This document shows, one piece after another, positions 57,151 through 64,000 of a DNA stretch of 64,000 bases. Source of the DNA: Kutzneria viridogrisea. GTDB lineage: Bacteria > Actinomycetota > Actinomycetes > Mycobacteriales > Pseudonocardiaceae. A program made the translations under genes and the position numbers. Positions within the stretch are counted from its first letter, which is position 1. Every line of letters begins with the position of its first letter. The notes under the pieces were generated by a model that searched no databases, was not told the origin of the DNA, and saw only the letters and a program-made list of their open reading frames with translations. The stretch covers positions 1,750,001 through 1,814,000 of the forward strand of contig JACJID010000002.1 of the NCBI GenBank assembly GCA_014138725.1, read 5' to 3'.

Positions 57151-57936
57151 TCAGTAGTTGCCCAGGCCACCACAGACGTTGAGCGCCTGTGCGGTGATGG
57201 AGGCTGCGGTGTCGGTGAGCAGGTAGCCGACCAGTCCGGCCACCTCCTGTGGGGTGGAGTAGCGGCCCAGCGGGATCTTGGCGTTGAACTTCTCCAGCAC
57301 CGCGTCCTCGCTGGTCTCCCAGAACTTCGCGTAGCGCTGGCGAACCCCCTGCGCCATCGGGGTTTCCACGTAGCCGGGGCAGACCGCGTTCACGGTGATG
57401 CCGGTCTTGGCCAGCTCCAGGCCCAGCGCCTTGGTGAAGCCGACCACCCCGTGCTTGGCCGCCGAGTACGGGGCACCGAGCACGACGCCCTGCTTGCCGC
57501 CGGTCGAGGCGATGTTGATGATCCGCCCGCTGGCCTTGTCCTGCATGCCGCCCTCGGCGAGCACCTCGCGGGTCATCAGGAACACGCTGTGCAGGTTGGT
57601 GTTGATCACGTCGTACCACAGCTCGTCGGGGATCTTGGCCGTCTCCCCGCCGCCCCCGCGCCCGGCGTTGTTGACCAGGATGTCGATCGGGCCGAAGCGG
57701 TTGACCGCCGCGGCCACGAAGGACTTGACCTCCTCCGGGGAGCGCACGTCGCAGGAGGCACCGTCCACGTCCAGCCCGGCCTCGCGCAGCTCCTTCACGG
57801 TGGAGGCCACGCGCTCGCCGTCGCGGGCGCAGAAGAACACCTGGTTGCCCTGCTCGGCGATGCTGCGGGTGATCGCGAGCCCGATCCCGCTCGTCGCACC
57901 GGTCACCACGGCGACCCGCTTCTCGGCCACGGACAT
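57151..57936 (-). CDS. C-9 type polyketide ketoreductase (ActIII-like)
   Basis: 261 residues, exactly the ActIII length. SDR features: VAVVTGATSGIGLAITRSIA, ILVNNAGRGGGGETAKIPDE, active-site Ser in IASTGGKQGVVLGAPYSAAK (Tyr-x3-Lys) and PGYVETPMAQGVRQRYAKFW. The PGG-like ketoreductase stereospecificity segment reads GKQGVV. It reduces the C-9 ketone of the nascent poly-beta-ketone on ACP. Start ATG 57936 with GGAGGG upstream; second gene of the operon. The assignment is strong. Confidence 0.95.
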   Translation of the reverse strand: MSVAEKRVAVVTGATSGIGLAITRSIAEQGNQVFFCARDGERVASTVKELREAGLDVDGASCDVRSPEEVKSFVAAAVNRFGPIDILVNNAGRGGGGETAKIPDELWYDVINTNLHSVFLMTREVLAEGGMQDKASGRIINIASTGGKQGVVLGAPYSAAKHGVVGFTKALGLELAKTGITVNAVCPGYVETPMAQGVRQRYAKFWETSEDAVLEKFNAKIPLGRYSTPQEVAGLVGYLLTDTAASITAQALNVCGGLGNY

Positions 57937-57971
57937 CTTGCTGCCCTCCAAGGGTTTTTCGGATTCAGGGA

Positions 57972-59198
57972 TCACGCGACCGGGGCGAACAGGTCGGTGC
58001 GGGGGCGGGTCGGCACGGCGCCGTAGGCGATGGTGCGCAGGACCTTGCCGAAGATCGGGGTGTGCGGCAGCACCTTGGCCAGCACCGGCCGCAGCGCGTT
58101 GATGACCTTGCCGTCGGAGAGCATCGCCCTGCTCTGCCTGGCCTGCAAGGAGAAGACCGACTCCACGGCTCGCTGCCTGCGCTGCGCGAACTCGGCGAGC
58201 GCGCTGGCGCTGCTGGTGTCGGCCCGCAGCGCCTCGACCAGCGCCGGGTGCAGTTCCACGGCGTCGGCGATGGCCAGGTTGACGCCCTGCGCGCCGATCG
58301 GGCTGTGCGTGTGCGCGCAGTCGCCGATCAGCACGAGGCCGTCGCGGACCCACTCGCTCGCCCTGCCCGAGAAGACGTCCAGCAGGGTGAGGTCACCGAG
58401 CTTGTGCACCTGGTCGGTGATCTCGCCCGCGAACTGCGGAACCGCCTTGCACAGCAAGGACTTCACGTGGTCGATGCCCTGCTGGGACAGCTCACGGTAG
58501 CGCCCGTGCGGCACGAGCAGGCCGACCTGCACCTGGTCCGGGTACGAGTCGTGGATCAGCGACACGTGCTCACCGTTGCGGTGGATCTGGACCACCTCGG
58601 ACCGGAAGCCGGGGACCTTCAGCTTGAGCCAGGCGATGTCGTGCTGGAAGGTGTCGACCCGCCTGTAGTCGATACCCGCCAGCTGGCGGGTCTTGGAGTA
58701 CCGGCCGTCGGCGGCCACCACCCAGCGCGCACGTACCTCGCGCTCGGACTCACCGGTGCCGCAGCGAATGCCGACCACGCGGCCGTCCTGGCTCAGCACC
58801 TGGTTGGCGGAACTGCCGTCCAGCTGGCGGAAACCGGGTGTCGCGGCGCACGCCTCGTGCAGGGACTCCAGGACGTGCCGCTGCGGGACGCTCAACAGGT
58901 GGTTGTGCGGGGCGGGCAGCCTGCGGTAGTCGATGTCCAGCAGCACCTTGTCCGGGGTGGCGAGCTGGAAGCTGCGCATCGGGTAGGCGCCACGGGCCAG
59001 CACCGCGTCGAGCACGCCGATCTCGGCGAGGGCGAGCTGCGCGCTGGGCTGGAGGATCTCGCCCCGGTACTCGCGGTCGAAGGAGCGCATCCGCTCGGCG
59101 AGGACCACGTCCACCCCGGAACGGGCCAGCAGCAGCGCGAGGGTCAGCCCGGCAGGCCCGCCACCGACGACGCACACGTCGGTCTGGATGACCTCCAC
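57972..59198 (-). CDS. FAD-dependent aromatic hydroxylase of the polyketide cluster
   Basis: About 408 residues from GTG 59198, chosen for AGGAGGCAGTC directly upstream; the longer GTG 59237 has none. FAD motif VCVVGGGPAGLTLALLLARS, then DG motif VVAADGRYSKTRQLAGIDYR and GD motif LIGDCAHTHSPIGAQGVNLA. It lacks the thioredoxin-like C-terminal domain of the enzyme at 15877. It probably hydroxylates or oxidatively rearranges the aromatic core (the family includes PHBH-like polyketide oxygenases). First gene of the operon, reading away from the SnoaL pair. Confidence 0.92.
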   Translation of the reverse strand: MEVIQTDVCVVGGGPAGLTLALLLARSGVDVVLAERMRSFDREYRGEILQPSAQLALAEIGVLDAVLARGAYPMRSFQLATPDKVLLDIDYRRLPAPHNHLLSVPQRHVLESLHEACAATPGFRQLDGSSANQVLSQDGRVVGIRCGTGESEREVRARWVVAADGRYSKTRQLAGIDYRRVDTFQHDIAWLKLKVPGFRSEVVQIHRNGEHVSLIHDSYPDQVQVGLLVPHGRYRELSQQGIDHVKSLLCKAVPQFAGEITDQVHKLGDLTLLDVFSGRASEWVRDGLVLIGDCAHTHSPIGAQGVNLAIADAVELHPALVEALRADTSSASALAEFAQRRQRAVESVFSLQARQSRAMLSDGKVINALRPVLAKVLPHTPIFGKVLRTIAYGAVPTRPRTDLFAPVA

Positions 59199-59373
59199 GA
59201 CTGCCTCCTGGGTGCTCGGCGCTGACTTGCCGCTCACTGTGCCCAGCGGGCGTGGTGGTCCGCTGAACTCCCGGTGATTGCCCGGGACCGGTTCGCTTCA
59301 CCGCTCCTTCAGTTGTCCACCAGCCGCAGTGCCCAGCCTGTTGGGCGATCAGAGTGGTGAGGAGATGAGCATC
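59199..59373. promoter_or_regulatory. Bidirectional promoter region of the polyketide tailoring genes
   Basis: 175 bp between the divergent FAD-hydroxylase and SnoaL-like starts. GCCCAGCCTG occurs at 59331-59340 and again at 63101-63110 just before the KS gene, and TGCCCAGCGGGCG lies near 59239; these may be halves of a cluster-regulator site. Binding is unproven. Confidence 0.45.
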
Positions 59374-59811
59374 GTGACGTCCACGACAACGAGCACACCG
59401 GTCAGCGCGGAGGTCTACGAGCAGGTGCGCTGCTTCTACTCCCGTCAGATGCAGCTCATCGACTCCGGGCGGGTGCGGGACTGGGTCGAGACCTTCGTCG
59501 AGGACGCCGTGATCGCCAACAACGCCAACCCGGAACCCGCGCGCGGCCGGGAGATCATCACCAGGGTCGCGCACCGGATCGTCAACGAGGCGAGGGAGAA
59601 CGGGGTGCTGCACCGGCACTGGCTGGGCATGCTCACCGTGGACCGGCTTGGCCCCGACTCGCTGGCGACCCGCTTCTACGCCTTCGTCGTGGAGACCGCG
59701 AAGGGCGGTCAGCCGGAGTTCTACCGCAGCACCATCGGCCGTGACGTGCTCGTACGGCACGGGTCCGGCTGGCAGGTCCGTGAGCGCTACGTCACCCATG
59801 ACGGCAGCTGA
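59374..59811 (+). CDS. SnoaL-like (NTF2-fold) protein 1
   Basis: About 145 residues from GTG 59374 (GAGGAG at spacing 9; ATG 59365 overlaps the ribosome-binding site too closely). Cone-shaped NTF2-like fold: VYEQVRCFYSRQMQLIDSGR, WVETFVEDAVIANNANPEPA, HRHWLGMLTVDRLGPDSLAT, then VLVRHGSGWQVRERYVTHDG. Its neighbour at 59828 is a paralogue (HWLGML, Y...I.RQMQ..D.G). Such proteins act as cyclases, hydroxylase helpers or dehydratases in aromatic polyketide pathways (for example SnoaL and JadX-like proteins). Confidence 0.88.
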   Translation: MTSTTTSTPVSAEVYEQVRCFYSRQMQLIDSGRVRDWVETFVEDAVIANNANPEPARGREIITRVAHRIVNEARENGVLHRHWLGMLTVDRLGPDSLATRFYAFVVETAKGGQPEFYRSTIGRDVLVRHGSGWQVRERYVTHDGS

Positions 59812-59827
59812 GCCGAGAGGAACACTG

Positions 59828-60247
59828 ATGAGTACCGTCTCCACCGAGCTTTACCAGGAGATCCAGCACTTCTACGCCCGCCAGATGCAGCAGCTGGACG
59901 CGGGCGAGGCCGAGGCGTGGGCCGCCACCTTCACCGAGGACGGCGTGTTCGAGGCCAACGCGCACCCGGAGCCCTCCATGGGCCGCGCCGTGATCTCCGC
60001 GGCGGTCCGCCAGGCGCACGCCAAGCTGACCGAGGCCCAGGAGGTGCGCAGGCACTGGCTGGGCATGCTCACCATCGACCGCGGTGAGGACGACACCCTG
60101 TTCGTGCGCAGCTACGCCCTGATCGTGGCCACCAAGAAGGGCGGCACCCCAAGCATCGCGTTCAGCACCCTGTGCGAGGACACCCTCGTGCAGGACGGCG
60201 GCTCCTGGCTGGTCAAGTACCGCAAGGTCACCCGCGACGACCTCTGA
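59828..60247 (+). CDS. SnoaL-like (NTF2-fold) protein 2
   Basis: 139 residues from ATG 59828 behind GAGAGGAA, 16 bp after the first copy and co-transcribed. LYQEIQHFYARQMQQLDAGE, WAATFTEDGVFEANAHPEPS, RHWLGMLTIDRGEDDTLFVR, and SWLVKYRKVTRDDL at the end. The pair probably arose by duplication and diverged; they may form a heterodimer, as NTF2-fold proteins often do. A strong terminator follows, facing the ACP gene. Confidence 0.9.
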   Translation: MSTVSTELYQEIQHFYARQMQQLDAGEAEAWAATFTEDGVFEANAHPEPSMGRAVISAAVRQAHAKLTEAQEVRRHWLGMLTIDRGEDDTLFVRSYALIVATKKGGTPSIAFSTLCEDTLVQDGGSWLVKYRKVTRDDL

Positions 60248-60252
60248 GCCCT

Positions 60253-60297
60253 GTCGCGTGCCGCTTGAGACGCTTCGCGTCTCAAGCGGCACGCGAC
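60253..60297. terminator. Bidirectional terminator between SnoaL-2 and ACP
   Basis: A perfect 20-bp stem, GTCGCGTGCCGCTTGAGACG (60253-60272) and its complement at 60278-60297, with a CTTCG loop. Confidence 0.9.
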
Positions 60298-60306
60298 GTT
60301 TTGGGG

Positions 60307-60564
60307 TCAGGCGGCGGCGACGAGCTTGCCGTTGACCAGGTCGAGGAACTCGCGCGGGGTCTTGGCCTCCACCACGACGTCGTCGTCGAGGGTGATGCCG
60401 TAGCGGCGCTGGGTCTGGCCCGCGGTCTCCAGCATGGCCAGCGAGTCGTAGCCCAGCTCCTCGAAGCTCACGTCGAGGATGTCGCCGTCCAGGTCGGCGG
60501 TGTCGGAGTCGCCTGCGCACTCGCGGATGATGGCCACCAGGTCGGTACAGGTCATCTCGGACAT
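60307..60564 (-). CDS. Type II PKS acyl carrier protein
   Basis: 85 residues, third gene of the minimal PKS (KS-CLF-ACP). The phosphopantetheine Ser is in FEELGYDSLAMLETAGQTQR; the C-terminus VEAKTPREFLDLVNGKLVAA matches aromatic-polyketide ACPs. It carries malonyl extenders and the growing poly-beta-ketone. It starts 32 bp after the CLF stop. Normal length. Confidence 0.95.
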   Translation of the reverse strand: MSEMTCTDLVAIIRECAGDSDTADLDGDILDVSFEELGYDSLAMLETAGQTQRRYGITLDDDVVVEAKTPREFLDLVNGKLVAAA

Positions 60565-60595
60565 TTTGCGGTACTCCTCAAGGGTCTAGTGCTGA

Positions 60596-61819
60596 TCAGG
60601 GCTTGTCGGGCGCGCGCAGCACGACGGCGGAGTTGTAGCCGCCGTAGCCGCGGGCGAGCACCACAGCGGTGCGCAGGTCGGCGCGGCGCGGTTGGCCGGT
60701 GACCAGGTCGATGTCGATGCCCGGCGCCAGTTCGGACACGTTGGGCGTTGGCGGGATCAGTCCGTCGCGCAGGGCGAGCAGGGCGGTGGCCAGGTCCAGT
60801 GCGGCCCCACCGGAGTAGAGCCGGCCGGTGGCGGTCTTCGGCGCGGTGACCGGGACCCCGTTGGCACCGAACACCGCGCTGATCGCCTCGGCCTCGGCCA
60901 GGTCCAGTTCGGGCACACCGGCCCCGTCGGCGAACACGACGTCCACATCGGACGGTTGACAGCCCGCGTCGTCGAGGGCGTTCTCGATGGCACGGCGCAG
61001 CGCCGAGGGCCGTCCCGAGTCGGGCGGCGGGTCGAACGTGGCGCTGTAGCCGGCGAAGGTGCCGTAGTCACGGGCAACTCCGCGCGCCGCCGCGGACTCG
61101 GGGTCCTCGACGACCAGGATCGCACCGCCCTCACCGGGCACGAACCCGTTGGCGGCGCTGTCGAAGGGCAGGTAGGCCCGCTCGGGGTCGGCGGAGGTGC
61201 TCAGCCGCCCGCAGGCGATCTGCGCCACCCAGCCCCACGGGCACAGCGCGCTGTCCACCCCGCCGGTCAGCATCAGGCCCGCGCCGTCGCGCAACCTCCT
61301 GCGCGCCATGGCAAAGGCGTCCAGGCCACCCGCCTGCTCGGTGACCACCACGCCGCCCGCGCCGCGCAGGCCGTGCCGGATGGAGATCTGACCGGTGTTG
61401 ACGGCGTAGAACCAGGCGAAGGACTGGTAGGCGCTGACGTGCTCGCTTCCCTTGCTCCACAGGGCTTCCAGTTCGCGGTGGCCGAACTCGAAGCCACCGG
61501 AGGCGCTGGCGGTGACCACGCCGGCGGAGAACTCGGGCAGCTCCTCGGCCTTGGCCCCGGCATCGGCCAGCGCCCAGTCGGCCGCCACGAGCGCGAGCCG
61601 GGTCATGTGGTCGGTCTGCGGCAGCAGGCGGCTCGCCAGGTGTTCGCGGGCCTCGAACCCGTCGATCTCCCCCGCCAGCACCACCGGGTACTGCTCGGTC
61701 TCGAACCGGCTCACCGGACCGATTCCCTTGGCACCGTTGCGGGTCGCGGCCCAGTACTGCTCGGTGCCCAGCCCGGTCGGGGCCAGCACACCGATGCCGG
61801 TCACGATCGGCTTGTTCAT
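60596..61819 (-). CDS. Chain-length factor (ketosynthase beta)
   Basis: 407 residues from ATG 61819, overlapping the KSalpha stop by 4 nt (coupled heterodimer partner). KS fold, but the active-site Cys is Gln: [20 protein letters not shown], as in all KSbeta/CLF proteins that decarboxylate malonyl-ACP and set chain length. Others: [16 protein letters not shown] and [20 protein letters not shown]. The product chain length could be estimated by comparing gate residues with characterised CLFs, which I cannot do here. Confidence 0.95.
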   Translation of the reverse strand: MNKPIVTGIGVLAPTGLGTEQYWAATRNGAKGIGPVSRFETEQYPVVLAGEIDGFEAREHLASRLLPQTDHMTRLALVAADWALADAGAKAEELPEFSAGVVTASASGGFEFGHRELEALWSKGSEHVSAYQSFAWFYAVNTGQISIRHGLRGAGGVVVTEQAGGLDAFAMARRRLRDGAGLMLTGGVDSALCPWGWVAQIACGRLSTSADPERAYLPFDSAANGFVPGEGGAILVVEDPESAAARGVARDYGTFAGYSATFDPPPDSGRPSALRRAIENALDDAGCQPSDVDVVFADGAGVPELDLAEAEAISAVFGANGVPVTAPKTATGRLYSGGAALDLATALLALRDGLIPPTPNVSELAPGIDIDLVTGQPRRADLRTAVVLARGYGGYNSAVVLRAPDKP

Positions 61820-63081
61820 GCTGTTCTCCTGTCCAGCACCATGGCGCTCTGGAACCCACCGAAGCCGCTGCCCACGGTGAGCACCACGTCCGCCTTCTTC
61901 TCGCGGGCGACCCTGGGGATGTAGTCCAGGTCGCACTCGGGGTCGGGCTCGTGCAGGTTCGCCGTGGGCGGCAACAGGTCCTCCCGCATCGCCAGCAGGC
62001 AGGCCGCGATCTCCACCGAGCCGATCGCGCCCAGCGAGTGGCCGATCATCGACTTGATCGAGCTCATCGGGGTGCGGTACGCGTGCTCACCGAGGCTGAG
62101 CTTGACCGCGGCCGTCTCGTGCCGGTCGTTCTGCTTGGTGCCCGAGCCGTGCGCGTTGACGTAGTCCACCTCGGTCGGGTTGATCCGCCCCTGGTCCAGC
62201 GCGACCCGGATCGCCTCGGCCATCTCCTTGCCGTCCGGACGCAGCCCGGTCATGTGGAAGGCGTTGCAGCGCGTGGCGAAGCCGGAGATCTCCGCGTAGA
62301 TCCGGGCGCCCCGGCGACGCGCGTGCCCGAGCTCCTCGAGCACGAACACGGCCGAGGCCTCGGCGAGCACAAAACCGTTGCGGCTGCGGTCGAACGGCCG
62401 CGAGGCGGTCTCGGCCTCGTCGTTGCGCGGGGTGGTCGCCTTGATCGCGTCGAAGCAGGCCACGGTGATCGGCGAGATGGGTGCGTCCGTGGCGCCCGCG
62501 ATCACCACGTCGGCCAGCCCGTCGGTGATCACGTCCCGGCCGTGGCCCACCGCGTCCAGCCCAGAGGTGCAGCCGGTGGAGATCAGCGCCACCGGCCCCT
62601 CCGCGCCCACGTCCCAGGCCACCTCCGAGGAGATCGAGCTGGGCACGAAGTAGTCGAACAGCTGCGGCACGGCGTAGTCGTTGTCCACCTGCCACTTGCG
62701 ACCGCTGTCGCTGACCACCGAGTACTCCGCCTCCAGCCCGGTGGTGCAGCCGACGGCGCTGCCGATGGACACACCGGTGCGGCGCGGGTCCAGGTCGGTG
62801 GTGGACAGCCCGCTGTCGGTCAGCGCCTCGCGGGCGCAGACCACGGCGAACTGGGCGGCCCGGTCCATCCGCCTTGCCTGGCGCGGGGTCAGGCCCTGGC
62901 GCACCGGGTCGAACTCGCACTCGGCGGCCACCTGGGACCGGAACGGGCTCGGGTCGAAGAAGCTGATGCGCCGGGTCGCGGTGCGGCCCGAGGAGATCAG
63001 GTCCCAGAAGGCTTCGCGCCCGGTGCCACCCGGCGCCACGACACCGATGCCGGTGACCACCACACGTCTGCCTGTGTCCAC
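61816..63081 (-). CDS. Ketosynthase alpha of a type II aromatic PKS
   Basis: 421 residues from GTG 63081 (GGAGGG upstream). Catalytic Cys in [20 protein letters not shown]; His residues in [20 protein letters not shown] and [21 protein letters not shown]-terminus [20 protein letters not shown] and C-terminus [20 protein letters not shown] are canonical. It builds the poly-beta-ketone with the CLF. It lies 39 bp downstream of the NB-ARC regulator on the same strand and so may share its transcript. Confidence 0.97.
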   Translation of the reverse strand: MDTGRRVVVTGIGVVAPGGTGREAFWDLISSGRTATRRISFFDPSPFRSQVAAECEFDPVRQGLTPRQARRMDRAAQFAVVCAREALTDSGLSTTDLDPRRTGVSIGSAVGCTTGLEAEYSVVSDSGRKWQVDNDYAVPQLFDYFVPSSISSEVAWDVGAEGPVALISTGCTSGLDAVGHGRDVITDGLADVVIAGATDAPISPITVACFDAIKATTPRNDEAETASRPFDRSRNGFVLAEASAVFVLEELGHARRRGARIYAEISGFATRCNAFHMTGLRPDGKEMAEAIRVALDQGRINPTEVDYVNAHGSGTKQNDRHETAAVKLSLGEHAYRTPMSSIKSMIGHSLGAIGSVEIAACLLAMREDLLPPTANLHEPDPECDLDYIPRVAREKKADVVLTVGSGFGGFQSAMVLDRRTA

Positions 63082-63120
63082 AACAGCACCCTCCAGATGC
63101 GCCCAGCCTGGGGAAGATCG

Positions 63121-64000
63121 CTATCCGGTGAGGGAGCGGCCGGCTGGGCCGTGATCGACGACAGCCTCGTCACTGTCGTCGACCAAGCTCGCACGTGCCT
63201 GTGAGGACGGGCTGAAACCGCTCTGAAGGACCGGTTCGGACTGGCACCCCCGCGCGGGCCGCAGCACCTCGGCGGCGATCAGCCGCAGCGGCTTGGTGAT
63301 GCGGTAGCGGGTGGTGCTGCCGTAGACCAGGTCCATGACCTCCTCCAACAGGTAGGAGTCGGCCAACGCCTCCAGCAGTTCTTCAGCGTCCATCGTGTCG
63401 GTCGCCAGCAGTTCGGCGAGCACCCGCTCGTCCACGAAGTCCTCGTCCTGCGCGGCGACCGCCAGGAACGCGGCCCGCTGCTGGGCGGTCAGCGTCCGGT
63501 AGTTGCCGACCAGGGTGTCGCGCAGGGTCGCCCCGCCGGTCCGGACCCGCAGCAGCACACCGGGATCGGCCGCGACGCGGTACCGCATGCGGGCCAGGGT
63601 CCACCGCCTGCGGTAGGCCAGCCGCCCGCCGATGGCGCTGATCACCAGCGGCAGCCGCAGGCACAGCTCGACCAGTTCGGCGGCGTGCTCCCGCTCCTCA
63701 CGCACCCGCGCCTCACCGAGCACGGCCTGCAACAGCTGCACGCCCTCGGAGATCGACAACGGGGCGAGCTCGATGGCCGACACGGCACCGGGGCAGTGCA
63801 GTCTGCGGCGGCTGGCCACCAGCATGGCGCTGCCGGGCCCGCTGGGCCGGATCCCGTCGAGCTGGCCGATGGACATCACGTCGTCGGCCACGACCAGCAC
63901 CCGCCGTTCCGCGCTCCAACTCCGGAACGAGTAGGCGATCTCGGCGGCGGTCACCTGCCCGGGGCGCAGCGGGACACCGGCCGAGCGCAGGGCGCCGGCG
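63121..64000 (-). CDS. SARP/AfsR-like regulator with NB-ARC ATPase region, 5' part beyond the window
   Basis: At least 293 residues, open at the right edge. Walker B-like VLVVADDVMSIGQLDGIRPS, sensor AMLVASRRRLHCPG, then LAPLSISEGVQLLQAVLGEA, and LRLPLVISAIGGRLAYRRRW (GLPL-type) are NB-ARC features. The C-terminus is a winged-helix-like region followed by a short tail without TPRs. AfsR/SARP regulators of antibiotic clusters combine an N-terminal OmpR-like DNA-binding and BTAD part (expected beyond the window) with this NTPase. It reads into the KS gene, so it is probably the pathway-specific activator. The N-terminus must be read outside the window. Confidence 0.82.
   Translation of the reverse strand, partial: AGALRSAGVPLRPGQVTAAEIAYSFRSWSAERRVLVVADDVMSIGQLDGIRPSGPGSAMLVASRRRLHCPGAVSAIELAPLSISEGVQLLQAVLGEARVREEREHAAELVELCLRLPLVISAIGGRLAYRRRWTLARMRYRVAADPGVLLRVRTGGATLRDTLVGNYRTLTAQQRAAFLAVAAQDEDFVDERVLAELLATDTMDAEELLEALADSYLLEEVMDLVYGSTTRYRITKPLRLIAAEVLRPARGCQSEPVLQSGFSPSSQARASLVDDSDEAVVDHGPAGRSLTG

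Noticed and set aside
1-64000. tRNA or rRNA genes
   Set aside because: No cloverleaf with a GGTTCGAATCC-like T arm and no rRNA signature was found by reading both strands. A tRNAscan run would settle it.

Overview
The window is a very GC-rich actinobacterial chromosome segment. Gene content (GTG starts, leaderless promoters, SSI-type protease inhibitor, SARP-like regulator, type II polyketide synthase, DivIVA-like coiled coil) suggests a filamentous actinomycete; Pseudonocardiales is an inference from style only. No rRNA, tRNA or CRISPR array was seen.

Layout. 1-4.1 kb: acyl-CoA carboxylase subunit (cut by the window edge), SGNH hydrolase, a TetR regulator whose apparent operator also lies before the carboxylase, and a GtrB-like glycosyltransferase. 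4.3-6.1 kb: Ni/Co permease and a hypothetical gene. 6.2-9.6 kb: a candidate conflict locus, with a TIR/NB-ARC-like protein divergent from a SLATT-like membrane protein plus a small protein homologous to the C-terminus of the TIR protein. 9.7-22.3 kb: mostly core genes (Ohr, epimerase and TetR, metYX behind a Cys-containing leader peptide, DivIVA-like protein, FAD monooxygenase, MFS, secreted esterase, SSI inhibitor, a small two-gene regulator/membrane operon).

22.3-26.4 kb is a small mobile-looking island bounded by a perfect 48-bp duplication of the 3' end of sdaA. It holds a serine hydrolase, transposase remnants of two IS families, a type VII-like toxin with a candidate immunity gene, and a group II intron maturase remnant. 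sdaA itself has a tandem glycine riboswitch. 28-40 kb: secreted glycosidases (GH5-like, GH29), a TAP-like peptidase, a wrecked GT87 gene, a PucR regulator next to alanine dehydrogenase, an S53 peptidase and an SDR behind a MerR-type promoter. 40-52 kb: MFS exporter with three tandem paralogous GT-B glycosyltransferases, two hypothetical genes, an ABC ATPase/permease pair and a fused four-domain ABC exporter.

53-64 kb is a type II aromatic polyketide cluster: KSalpha, KSbeta/CLF and ACP; an operon of FAD monooxygenase, C-9 type ketoreductase, didomain aromatase/cyclase, an acyl-CoA ligase fused to an ABM monooxygenase domain, a FabL-like SDR and a PF04199-type cyclase; a divergent pair of SnoaL-like proteins; and the C-terminal part of an NB-ARC regulator at the right edge.

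Two families of intergenic elements recur through the window: long palindromes with conserved CATGAAAGTGCC ends and variable but always self-complementary cores, and 21-bp-period GGGACTCG arrays. They sit mostly between convergent genes.
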